Notes under the pieces: model-generated
Seen by the model: only the letters and a program-made list of their open reading frames with translations
Databases searched by the model: none
What the model was told of the DNA's origin: nothing
Shown: piece after piece, positions 19,401-27,490 of the stretch
Position numbering within the stretch: the stretch's first letter is position 1
Layout: each line of letters begins with the position of its first letter
Source: CAZCTO01 sp964501725
GTDB lineage: Bacteria > Bacillota > Clostridia > Saccharofermentanales > Saccharofermentanaceae
DNA length: 64,000 bases
Direction of reading: 5' to 3'
Assembly (NCBI GenBank): GCA_964501725.1
Contig: CAZCTO010000012.1
Coordinates: forward strand, 7,348-71,347
Made by a program: the position numbers and the translations under genes

Positions 19401-20264
19401 GTTTCCCTGGATACGTGAAGCCAGTGAAAGTTTCTGGTTCAGCTTATAAATTCCGACTCTGGCAAGATCGTATCTCTTCGGATCGAAAAACATGCCGTTG
19501 AGCAGCGTTTCCGCTCCTTCAATTGAGGTCGGCTCGCCGGGGCGAAGCTTGCGGTACAATTCGGAAAGGCCTTCTTCACGTGTATGTGAGGTATCCTTCT
19601 CGATCGTGGCATTCAGACAACGCTCGTCTCCGAAAAGATCTCTGAGTTCATTATCCGTTCCAAATCCAAGGGATCTGAGAAACACGGTCAGCGGAAATTT
19701 CCTCGCACGATCGACACGAACATATATGACGCCATTGGCATCCATCTCATATTCAAGCCATGCGCCGCGGTTCGGGATAATCTGGGACGCAAAAAGGTTC
19801 ACATCCGTCTTGTCACGTTCCGAAGAAAAATACGCTCCGGGCGACCGGACTAACTGGCTGATGATAACTCTTTCTGCTCCGTTGATGATGAAGGTTCCGT
19901 TATCGGTCATGATCGGGAAATCACCGATGAATACGGACTGTTCCTTAATCACATTGTCCCGCTTGTTATTCAAACGGACGGAAACACGAAGGGGAGCTGC
20001 AAAATTAGAGTCTTTCTCTTTGCACTCCTCTATTGTGTTCTGGGGATTATCGATATCAAATTCCTTCTCTACAAACGAGAGTTCGATATCACCGGTAAAA
20101 TCAGTAATGGGGGATACTTCTCTAAGTACCTCCATCAGACCCTCATCCAAAAACCACCGGTAAGAATTCTTCTGTATTTCGATCAGATTCGGCACTTCAA
20201 TGACTTCGTCGATTCGAGAGTAGGATAATCTCTCCACTCTTCCCTGCTTGACGGGACGCACCAT
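16482..20264 (-). CDS. rpoB: DNA-directed RNA polymerase subunit beta
   Basis: Beta subunit of RNA polymerase, 1260 residues. The rifampicin-pocket region [23 protein letters not shown] lies near residues 505-530; it looks like a sensitive allele at the common resistance positions, with Pro at the usually Asn/Thr site after DQ. The C-terminal [21 protein letters not shown] motif is intact. It ends in a long acidic tail ([19 protein letters not shown]). GAGGTGATG precedes the start codon. The upstream neighbour is a foldase gene, not rplJL, and rpoB has its own promoters. Confidence 0.99.
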   Translation of the reverse strand: [1260 protein letters not shown]

Positions 20265-20411
20265 TACACATCACCTCACGAATGTTCCGGCTCAAGGCCA
20301 TATAACACGCCAACATAAAAGAGTGGCGGATTCGATGCGATGTAGGGCGGGAAAATAACCGCTCCGCAATGCCGAAATCGTAAAAGGCGATAAGCCTCCA
20401 CCATATGACGC

Positions 20412-20448
20412 GCTATAGCATGATAGCACTCCCGATGTCAAGTGTCAA
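20412..20448 (-). promoter_or_regulatory. Overlapping double promoter of rpoBC
   Basis: Minus strand: TTGACA (complement of 20443-20448) and TATCAT (20420-20425) are 17 bases apart. A second TTGACA (20436-20441) and TATAGC (20412-20417) are 18 apart. This leaves an rpoB leader of about 140 bases. It explains how rpoBC is expressed without the rplJL promoter found in many bacteria. Confidence 0.75.
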
Positions 20449-20469
20449 CGAATAAATCTTTAACAATCT

Positions 20470-22002
20470 TTATTTTCCGGCAAACTTGATGTTGTCGTAA
20501 TTAATTTTGTAGGTTACTGATCCGTCGGCGCCCAGTGAGTCTATCCACCCCGTCAATTTATCCGAGGCATTACTGATACGAAGTGAACTCTGCCATGCCG
20601 GAATGCTATCTACGTAGTAGTAAAGATGAATGTAGGAGTCATAGGGAATGATAATCATGTCACCGGCTTTACGATCCGTTGAAAAAAGCCAGACGGCCAA
20701 TGCCTTGTCATGATCAGAGGGATTTTGCGTTACGGCATATGTCTCGTATTTTATGCCTGAAGACAATCCGCCGGCGGGCTTGGTCGCATAATCCTGTGAG
20801 TTTTTCATGACTGCGGCGACAAAGCTCTTCTCGTCCGTAATCGAATTCTTAATTGTCTCGAGACGACTCGTTACTGCGGCGGCTTCGTCAAGAGTTTTCT
20901 GGTAATCAACATCCAGTGCGGCGGTGTTTTCAAGTGACAAAACACGATATGAGTAGGTCGGTGTCGTGTCGAACTTAACGGAATCATAGTATACGGCATA
21001 TGCGCCGGTTTCTGTAACCAGTACCTGCTTGTCTCCTCTTACGCGACCCGGCGCAAAGAGAAAGTCGGCAATCTCAGTGCCGATATATAAGGCTGTCTCT
21101 TTCGAGTAATCCGTAGCTCTTGTCGGATCGGCTCCGTTCGCAAAAGCGGCTGCCTTGTCTTCTCCCGCATATTTCTCGCATGCGTCACGGAAAGAGGCGG
21201 CATCGGCTGTCTCCGCAATAACGTCATTTGCATTCTTAAGGGCTGCATCCGCAGCATCCTTCTTCTCCGCGTCCGTAGCCGCAATGTCGGTGGTCGCAGG
21301 GAAAAAATAATAGTTGAACGTCACAAGTCCGAAATCGTAGGGATTGGCATCATACATTGCCTGCATTTCTTCCGATGTCAGCCAAAAATCATTCTGTTTC
21401 AGGTATTCTTTATATTCGTCCGCGCGGAGCTGGCTGCGAAGAACCTTCTCGTAACCTTTTACGGTCATTCCCTTTCCGTATGTTCTCATCAGGTATTCGT
21501 CCGCAGTAATATTATAATTCTTGGCTGTAGCCCGGACGGCATCAACCGAGTATTGAATCGTCGACTCAACGCTTTCCGCTTTAAAACCGGCCTTTTGGGC
21601 AGCCGCGTTTATCAGATAATTCCTGCGTATATTTTCACCGGCACGCTCATAAAAAAACTGGGCGTATGTCATCTGAGTTCCCGGCATGATCGAATCCAGA
21701 TCGGTGTCGTCATTTACTATTCCAACCTGGTAATACTGCTTGAACATCAGCGCATAGCTGTACTTCAGTTCATTCACGGATATCCTGTCAAGAACCTTGC
21801 TCTTGCCGTTGGCCTGTGTTTCTATAATTTCAACACCGGTCAGAATCTTAGCCGGAACGCCGGTAACATAAGCAAAGTATCCTCCAATCGTGATCACGAA
21901 AAACAAAATGATCAACGTGGAAATGAGTCTTTTCTTAACGGTCTCGCTTAAAAGCGGTTTCTTACCCTTGGATTTATCAACGCCTTTTTTCTTGTCACTC
22001 AT
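20470..22002 (-). CDS. Membrane-anchored SurA/PrsA-like foldase
   Basis: Protein of 510 residues starting MSDKKKGVDK at ATG 22002 (AAAGGA upstream); the longer open frame has no ribosome site and runs into the neighbouring gene. A lysine-rich cytoplasmic tip is followed by one membrane segment (26-46) and an outside domain. The N-terminal helical part resembles the SurA_N/trigger-like chaperone region; the C-terminal part (around KPAGGLSSG to YIHLYYYVDS) resembles a degenerate parvulin rotamase fold. A role in folding secreted proteins is inferred. It shares its general plan with the lipoprotein at 30356-31486. It lies downstream of the HAD gene. Confidence 0.65.
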   Translation of the reverse strand: MSDKKKGVDKSKGKKPLLSETVKKRLISTLIILFFVITIGGYFAYVTGVPAKILTGVEIIETQANGKSKVLDRISVNELKYSYALMFKQYYQVGIVNDDTDLDSIMPGTQMTYAQFFYERAGENIRRNYLINAAAQKAGFKAESVESTIQYSVDAVRATAKNYNITADEYLMRTYGKGMTVKGYEKVLRSQLRADEYKEYLKQNDFWLTSEEMQAMYDANPYDFGLVTFNYYFFPATTDIAATDAEKKDAADAALKNANDVIAETADAASFRDACEKYAGEDKAAAFANGADPTRATDYSKETALYIGTEIADFLFAPGRVRGDKQVLVTETGAYAVYYDSVKFDTTPTYSYRVLSLENTAALDVDYQKTLDEAAAVTSRLETIKNSITDEKSFVAAVMKNSQDYATKPAGGLSSGIKYETYAVTQNPSDHDKALAVWLFSTDRKAGDMIIIPYDSYIHLYYYVDSIPAWQSSLRISNASDKLTGWIDSLGADGSVTYKINYDNIKFAGK

Positions 22003-22051
22003 ACTTGGTTCCGTCCTTTGCTCACGGTTGGATTTCGACACAGCACGCCTA

Positions 22052-22747
22052 TTATAAGTCCCGTCCCTGAAGAATGCAAGAAAGCTCGGAAAGTTCATGC
22101 AACCAATACCGGGGGGATAATGCCTTGAGCTCATCGACAGGCATATAGGTCCAGTCCACGGCGGCGGCGTCCGCGCCTGCATTATGTGCGCATCTCAGGT
22201 CGTGAACGCTGTCGCCGACATAAAGTATACGGGACATGTCCGTAATTCCGAGCTTTTCCGCAGCAAAAAACAGCGGGTCCGGCGCGGGCTTGTGCACCTT
22301 CGTGTCTTCACGGGATACAAACACATCGAAGTACTTTTCCAGATCAAATTGCCGGACGGTAATCATCGCCGATTCTTTTCGTTTGGAGGTCACGATCCCC
22401 TGACGAACGCCAAGTTCGGCCACGGCTTTAAGGCCCTCGTGAATTCCCGGGAATTCGCGGACTTCGGTCGTCAAAATTCGTTCGTTGATCCGCTGGTAAG
22501 CATCGTAAAGTTTCTTCTGTGTTTCTTCGTCATATCCTTCAAAGGCATCCCAGAGCGGAAGTCCGATCTTATTCAATATGAAGGCCTCTTCTTTCTTAAT
22601 TCCAAGGACTTCATCAAATGCGGCTTGATGACATTTTACAATCATCGGGATCGTGTCCGCTAAGGTTCCGTCAAAATCATAAAGTATTGCGTCGTATCTC
22701 AAATGTCCCTCCAACCAAGCATATTGTTTCCGGAAGCCATGTGTCAT
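22052..22747 (-). CDS. HAD-superfamily phosphatase (phosphoglycolate phosphatase / PpaX-like)
   Basis: Haloacid-dehalogenase hydrolase of 231 residues. Motif I DFDGTLADT has nucleophile D24 and D26; motif II is IVTSK, motif III has Lys in VHKPAPDP, and motif IV is YVGDSVHD. The cap domain between motifs I and II is of the phosphoglycolate-phosphatase/PpaX type. ATG 22747 overlaps the stop of the upstream CorC-like gene (ATGA), which supports this start and translational coupling, although a start nearer the motif would also be possible. The substrate cannot be told from sequence. Confidence 0.85.
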   Translation of the reverse strand: MTHGFRKQYAWLEGHLRYDAILYDFDGTLADTIPMIVKCHQAAFDEVLGIKKEEAFILNKIGLPLWDAFEGYDEETQKKLYDAYQRINERILTTEVREFPGIHEGLKAVAELGVRQGIVTSKRKESAMITVRQFDLEKYFDVFVSREDTKVHKPAPDPLFFAAEKLGITDMSRILYVGDSVHDLRCAHNAGADAAAVDWTYMPVDELKALSPRYWLHELSELSCILQGRDL

Positions 22748-24093
22748 TCTCCCTCATCATCTTCTTCATCCTCTTCATCCTCTTCGGGTAAAATACGCAC
22801 TCTGAGCTTGGAAATCCATTTATTGTCCACCTGCTCTACGCGAATGCAAATATTTTTGAATTGGACTTCCGGCGTCTCCCCTTTTTCGGGAATGCGGTCC
22901 AGCAGCTGAATGGTAAATCCGGCTATTGTATCATAGTCCTCGTCCGGAAGATCAATTCCCAGAATGCTCTCCAGATCACTCAAGGTGGTGTCTCCCGAAA
23001 TGAGGTATTCCCCTTCGGGTAATACCTGAATTTGCTGCTCTTCATCGTCGAACTCGTCGGTAATATTTCCGACAATCTCCTCGAGCATATCTTCAATGGT
23101 GGTGATGCCCATCGTTCCGCCGTACTCATCCACTACGACCGCCATCTGCATACTTCCTTTTTTCATCTCGTGAAACAGGGATGACAGTTTCTTGGTTTCA
23201 TGAACCACGAGCGGTTGGCGGAGCAGCTTCTCGAGTGAAAAATCGCCGTTCCTTTCGGAACTGAGGGAATAGCCGAGAAGATCTTTGATGTGAAGGATGC
23301 CGACGATTTCATCAATGGTATCTTTATAAACCGGGATGCGGGTGTATTTCTCATTGGTCGCCACATCCATGACCTCGTCAAAAGTCGCGTCGACGGGAAG
23401 AGAAACGATCTTCTTCCGGTGCGTCATAATCTCCGAAACTTCTTTGTCGTTAAACTCGAAAATGTTCTCGATCATTTGCTTCTCTTCGTTCTCAATACTG
23501 CCGGATTCACTTCCGACATCCACCATCATCCGAATCTCTTCCTCGGTGACATTTCTGTCCTTCGCGTCCGGATCAATTCCCAGTATTCGAAGGATCACAT
23601 TCGTCGAAAAGGTCAGCAAAGTGACAAAAGGGGTCATGAAAATCCCAAAACCTTTGACGATGACCGCCGCAACGAAGGCCACTCTGTCCGGGTATTTCTG
23701 TGCGACGCGCTTGGGAACAAGCTCTCCGAGCACCAGCGAAAAGTAAGCAAGGATAATCGTGATCACAAACATGCTGAGTGTTTTGAGAAAGCCGATCTTG
23801 CCGGCAGGATCAATCAAATTTGTCAGGCGTCCCGCAAATTTATCCGCCGCAAAAGCGGAAGAAAGAAATCCTGCGAGTGTAACACCGACCTGGATGGTTG
23901 CCAGAAATGTGCCGGGCGCCTCAACAAATTTAAGGACCCTGCGGGCACCTTTATGCCCTTCATCGGCCATCTTCCGGATTTTGTTATCATTCAGCGTGAT
24001 GACTGCCATCTCTGTGGCGGAAAAGAAAGCGTTTATTAATATAAAAATTAAAACAATGAGCAAATCAAGAATAATACTGCCGACCTGGGGCAC
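22744..24093 (-). CDS. CorC/HlyC-type (CNNM-DUF21, CBS) membrane protein
   Basis: Integral membrane protein of 449 residues, of the family often called hemolysin but more likely linked to Mg2+/Co2+ or other ion export. The N-terminal DUF21/CNNM domain has several membrane segments (about 1-190) beginning IILDLLIVLIFILINAFFSA. A pair of CBS domains (about 205-330, with MTHRKKIVSLP) follows, then a CorC_HlyC transporter-associated domain (about 340-430). The C-terminus is a run of Asp/Glu residues. It is coupled to the HAD gene by a 4-base overlap. Confidence 0.88.
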   Translation of the reverse strand: MPQVGSIILDLLIVLIFILINAFFSATEMAVITLNDNKIRKMADEGHKGARRVLKFVEAPGTFLATIQVGVTLAGFLSSAFAADKFAGRLTNLIDPAGKIGFLKTLSMFVITIILAYFSLVLGELVPKRVAQKYPDRVAFVAAVIVKGFGIFMTPFVTLLTFSTNVILRILGIDPDAKDRNVTEEEIRMMVDVGSESGSIENEEKQMIENIFEFNDKEVSEIMTHRKKIVSLPVDATFDEVMDVATNEKYTRIPVYKDTIDEIVGILHIKDLLGYSLSSERNGDFSLEKLLRQPLVVHETKKLSSLFHEMKKGSMQMAVVVDEYGGTMGITTIEDMLEEIVGNITDEFDDEEQQIQVLPEGEYLISGDTTLSDLESILGIDLPDEDYDTIAGFTIQLLDRIPEKGETPEVQFKNICIRVEQVDNKWISKLRVRILPEEDEEDEEDDEGE

Positions 24094-24137
24094 AATGTCT
24101 CCTGTCCTTCCTACCTTGGGGCGGTTATTCCCCCTGC

Positions 24138-24180
24138 AAAAAATGTGTACGCCCGCATACCTGTATGCGAGTCTCTCACA
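24138..24180 (-). terminator. Rho-independent terminator of the aspS-gatCAB operon
   Basis: On the minus strand a TGTG...CACA outer pair and a GCATAC/GTATGC inner stem are followed by TTTTTT (complement of 24138-24143). It lies just after the gatB stop and before the CorC-like gene. Confidence 0.7.
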
Positions 24181-24209
24181 TGGAAAAATATAGCAGATTT
24201 ATGTATTTT

Positions 24210-25673
24210 CTACAAGAACGGCTCTGCTTGCCGGTTTCTTAATTCTTCAAGAAGCGACGTCAACAGCTCACGAACCACCAGCGGATCCGCTTTCCCTTGA
24301 AGCGCACGCATGGATTGACCAATCAGGAATTGAAAATTCTTTTCGTTTCCGGAAAGGTACTCCGTCACGGCTTTTTCGTTATTTGAGAGGACCTGCCGGA
24401 TAATCGGCTCGATGGCTCCGGTATCCGAAACCTGGGCCAAACCGTGTTCCCTGACATAAGCTTCCGGATCCTCGCCGGTCCTGAAAATCTCCGCGAGCAC
24501 TTTACGTCCGACCGTTCTGTTAATCTTTCCTTTTGCGACCATCACGATGATTTTTCCGAGGGATTCCGGAGAAAGATTCATCTCCTCCGGCGTGATCCCG
24601 GCATCTCCGAGCAGTTTCAGCAGATCGGTCATGATCCAGTTGGATGCGTCTTTGGGATTTCTACAAATTTCCACGGTCTTTTCAAACACGGAAACCAACG
24701 ACGTCGAGCCCGTAAGAATGTCCGCGTCATATTCCGGAAGCCCGAAAACGCGCACATATCTTTCCATTTTCGCTTCACGAAGTTCAGGGAGCGATGAGGT
24801 GATCCGATCAATCATTTCCTGCTCAATGCGAATCGGCAGAACGTCGGGCTCGGGGAAATATTTATAATCGTGGGCATTCTCCTTCGATCTCATCGCATAA
24901 GAGGAGTCCTTGTTATCATCCCATCTCCGGGTCTCCTGAAGGATCGTGCCGCCGGCAAGGAGAATATCGGTCTGCCGCTTGGTCTCTCCGGCGATCGCGC
25001 GGGCAATGGACTTGAGGGAGGCCATGTTTTTCATTTCGGTCCGGGTTCCGTATTCTTTTTGTCCGACAGGACGGATCGAGAGATTGATATCGGCACGCAT
25101 GGAACCTTCCTGCATTTTGCAGTCCGACACGCCCAGATATTGAAGTGTTGTTTTGAGCTTTTCGAGGTACGCAACGACTTCTTCCGCGGTTCTGAAATCC
25201 GGCTCGGAGACGATCTCGATCAGCGGCACTCCGCATCGGTTGAAATCGACGAGCGTGCAGTCATCCCACGGATCGTGAATCAGTTTTCCAGCGTCCTCTT
25301 CCATGTGAATTTCATGAATTCCGATTCTTGATACTTTTCCGTCGACGGTTACGTCGACATGACCGTTCCGGCAAATCGGCAGGTACAGTTGTGAGATTTG
25401 ATAGGCTTTGGGCAGATCAGGATAAAAATAATTCTTCCGGTCAAACTTGCTGTACCGGGTGATGTCACAGTTGAGTGCAATGCCGGCTTTAACCGCAAAT
25501 TCAACCACCGCCTGATTTAATGTGGGAAGTGTTCCGGGCATTCCCGAACACACTTCGCAGACATGTGTATTCTGCTCGCCGCCGAAATCAGCCGAACAGC
25601 CGCAGAAAATTTTCGATTTTGTGGATAATTCAGCATGGACTTCCAGGCCCATGACGGTTTCAAAATTGCTCAT
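24210..25673 (-). CDS. gatB: Asp/Glu-tRNA amidotransferase subunit B
   Basis: GatB (487 residues) activates the Asp or Glu of a misacylated tRNA by phosphorylation before ammonia from GatA is added. The start MSNFETVMGLEVHAELSTKS is the canonical N-terminus; ATG 25673 overlaps the gatA stop (ATGA) and has GGAGG 8 bases upstream. The cradle domain with FDRKNYFYPDLPKAYQIS and the C-terminal YqeY-like helical tail (about 330-487) are present. The open frame extends upstream into gatA but that part is a shadow. Last gene of the operon. Confidence 0.97.
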   Translation of the reverse strand: MSNFETVMGLEVHAELSTKSKIFCGCSADFGGEQNTHVCEVCSGMPGTLPTLNQAVVEFAVKAGIALNCDITRYSKFDRKNYFYPDLPKAYQISQLYLPICRNGHVDVTVDGKVSRIGIHEIHMEEDAGKLIHDPWDDCTLVDFNRCGVPLIEIVSEPDFRTAEEVVAYLEKLKTTLQYLGVSDCKMQEGSMRADINLSIRPVGQKEYGTRTEMKNMASLKSIARAIAGETKRQTDILLAGGTILQETRRWDDNKDSSYAMRSKENAHDYKYFPEPDVLPIRIEQEMIDRITSSLPELREAKMERYVRVFGLPEYDADILTGSTSLVSVFEKTVEICRNPKDASNWIMTDLLKLLGDAGITPEEMNLSPESLGKIIVMVAKGKINRTVGRKVLAEIFRTGEDPEAYVREHGLAQVSDTGAIEPIIRQVLSNNEKAVTEYLSGNEKNFQFLIGQSMRALQGKADPLVVRELLTSLLEELRNRQAEPFL

Positions 25674-27148
25674 GCGTTCACCTCCGGCGGTCTTTGCAGG
25701 TGATGCGTTGTTCGTTTCTGGTACGCGGCGGCCGCGCCGACCAGTCCCTGTTCCGAAAAATGACTGCCGATCAGCTGCATACCGACCGGAAGTCCTTTTG
25801 AATCCAGTCCGCATGGGATGGAAACCGCCGGCAGACCGACAATATTGACCAACACGGTGTAAATGTCGCCCAGATACATTTTGAGCGGGTCGGAAAGACT
25901 CTCGCCTTTTCGAAGCGCCGTGGTCGGCGCAACCGGCCCGACAATCACATCATAGTTCTGAAACGCCTTGTCGAAGGCTTTTTTGATCAAGCCTTTCGCC
26001 TGAAGCGCTTTTTTGTAATAGGCATCGTAATATCCCGATGAAAGCACAAAATTGCCGAGCATGATGCGCCGCTTGACCTCCAGCCCGAAGCCTTCGCTGC
26101 GTGACTTGCAATAAAGGTCGATGAGGTCTTCCGCACCTTCCGCGCGCAGTCCGTACTTGATCCCGTCATACCGCGACAGGTTCGAACAAGCCTCGGCACA
26201 GGCGATGATGTAATAGGTCGGCACAGCGTATTCAACGATGGGTAGCGCAAATTCTTCGACGGTCGCGCCCATTTTCCGGTAGTCTTCAATGGCTTCCCGC
26301 ACCCGGAGCGCGACATCCGGATCAATTCCTTCGCCGAAATAATTGGACGGAACGCCGATGCGAAGTTTGGAGGGATCAAAGGATTCGGCCGCGGAGAGAT
26401 CGATTTTAGCGGTGTCAGCCGACGTATGATCCTTCGGATCCAAGCCGGAAATTACGTTCAGGAGTGCCGCGCAATCCAATATGTCTTTGCCGACCGGTCC
26501 GATTTGATCCAGAGATGACGCAAATGCGACCAGTCCGTAACGGGAGACGGTCCCGTACGTCGGCTTGATCCCGCTCACTCCGCAGAAAGAACACGGTTGA
26601 CGGATGGAGCCGCCGGTATCGGAGCCCAGCGCGCAGATCGCCTCGCCCGCGGCGACAGCCGCTGCCGCCCCGCCCGAAGAACCGCCGGGAACACAGTTGA
26701 TATCCCATGGGTTGGAGGTCTCGCCGTAATAAGATGTTTCTGTGGTCGACCCCATCGCAAATTCGTCCATGTTCAGCTTGCCGACAACGATCATCCCGGC
26801 TTCCTCAAGCTTAACCACCGAGGTTGCGGAATAGGAGGGCAAAAAGTTGCTGAGGATTTTCGATCCGCAGGAGGTAAGGAGATTCCGGGTGCAGATATTA
26901 TCTTTTATCGCAACGGGAACGCCGGCAAGCGGTGACAATATCTCTCCCGCGTCAATGCGTTTTTGAACCGCCTCGGCGGCTGCCAGTGCCTCTTTTTCGA
27001 AAAGGCTGATATAGCTGCGATACAAGGGCTCTTTTACGCGGATCGCGTTAAAAAGCATACTGACCAATTCGGGGCTTTTGAGATTACCGCTGCGGATCTC
27101 CTGCCCGAGTTCAAGTGCGGTTTTGGAAAGATATTGATTTTCGCTCAT
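25670..27148 (-). CDS. gatA: Asp/Glu-tRNA amidotransferase subunit A
   Basis: Amidase-signature subunit that hydrolyses glutamine and passes ammonia to GatB. Of 492 residues, the Ser-cisSer-Lys triad is visible as K82 (PVAIKDN), S157 (GGSSGG) and S181 (DTGGSIRQP). The start MSENQYLS at 27148 is preferred over a longer frame (AAAGG upstream; typical family length about 485). It overlaps gatB by 4 bases and lies 42 bases after gatC. Confidence 0.97.
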   Translation of the reverse strand: MSENQYLSKTALELGQEIRSGNLKSPELVSMLFNAIRVKEPLYRSYISLFEKEALAAAEAVQKRIDAGEILSPLAGVPVAIKDNICTRNLLTSCGSKILSNFLPSYSATSVVKLEEAGMIVVGKLNMDEFAMGSTTETSYYGETSNPWDINCVPGGSSGGAAAAVAAGEAICALGSDTGGSIRQPCSFCGVSGIKPTYGTVSRYGLVAFASSLDQIGPVGKDILDCAALLNVISGLDPKDHTSADTAKIDLSAAESFDPSKLRIGVPSNYFGEGIDPDVALRVREAIEDYRKMGATVEEFALPIVEYAVPTYYIIACAEACSNLSRYDGIKYGLRAEGAEDLIDLYCKSRSEGFGLEVKRRIMLGNFVLSSGYYDAYYKKALQAKGLIKKAFDKAFQNYDVIVGPVAPTTALRKGESLSDPLKMYLGDIYTVLVNIVGLPAVSIPCGLDSKGLPVGMQLIGSHFSEQGLVGAAAAYQKRTTHHLQRPPEVNA

Positions 27149-27190
27149 TGCGTTTGACCTTTCATGATGCAAGTCTCTTCTGCAAACCGG

Positions 27191-27478
27191 TTATTCGACT
27201 GTCTTCGGAACCTTAAAGAATCCGTCTTTCCGGTCCGGCGCGGCGGAAAGAATTTCTTCGCGACGGTTTCCGTTAGTCACGACATCTTCGCGAAAAACGT
27301 TGGTTACGGGAAACGCGTGGGATAAAGGCTCGACGCCCTCTGTATCGAGTTCGTTCAGCTTATCGATATATCCCAGAATTGCGCCGAGATCTTTCTCGGT
27401 TTTACTTCTTTCGGCATCGCTTAAGCGAATTCTTCCCAGTTCTTCGAGATATGAGATTAATTCGTCGGTAATCTCCAC
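27191..27478 (-). CDS. gatC: Asp/Glu-tRNA amidotransferase subunit C
   Basis: Small stabilising subunit, 95 residues, the usual length. It has the family features LGRIRLSDAE near the start and LNELDTEGVEPLSHAFPVTNVFREDV in the second half. It lies 12 bases after the aspS stop with GGAG upstream, in the order aspS-gatC-gatA-gatB. Confidence 0.96.
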   Translation of the reverse strand: MEITDELISYLEELGRIRLSDAERSKTEKDLGAILGYIDKLNELDTEGVEPLSHAFPVTNVFREDVVTNGNRREEILSAAPDRKDGFFKVPKTVE

Positions 27479-27490
27479 GTTGTTTCTCCT

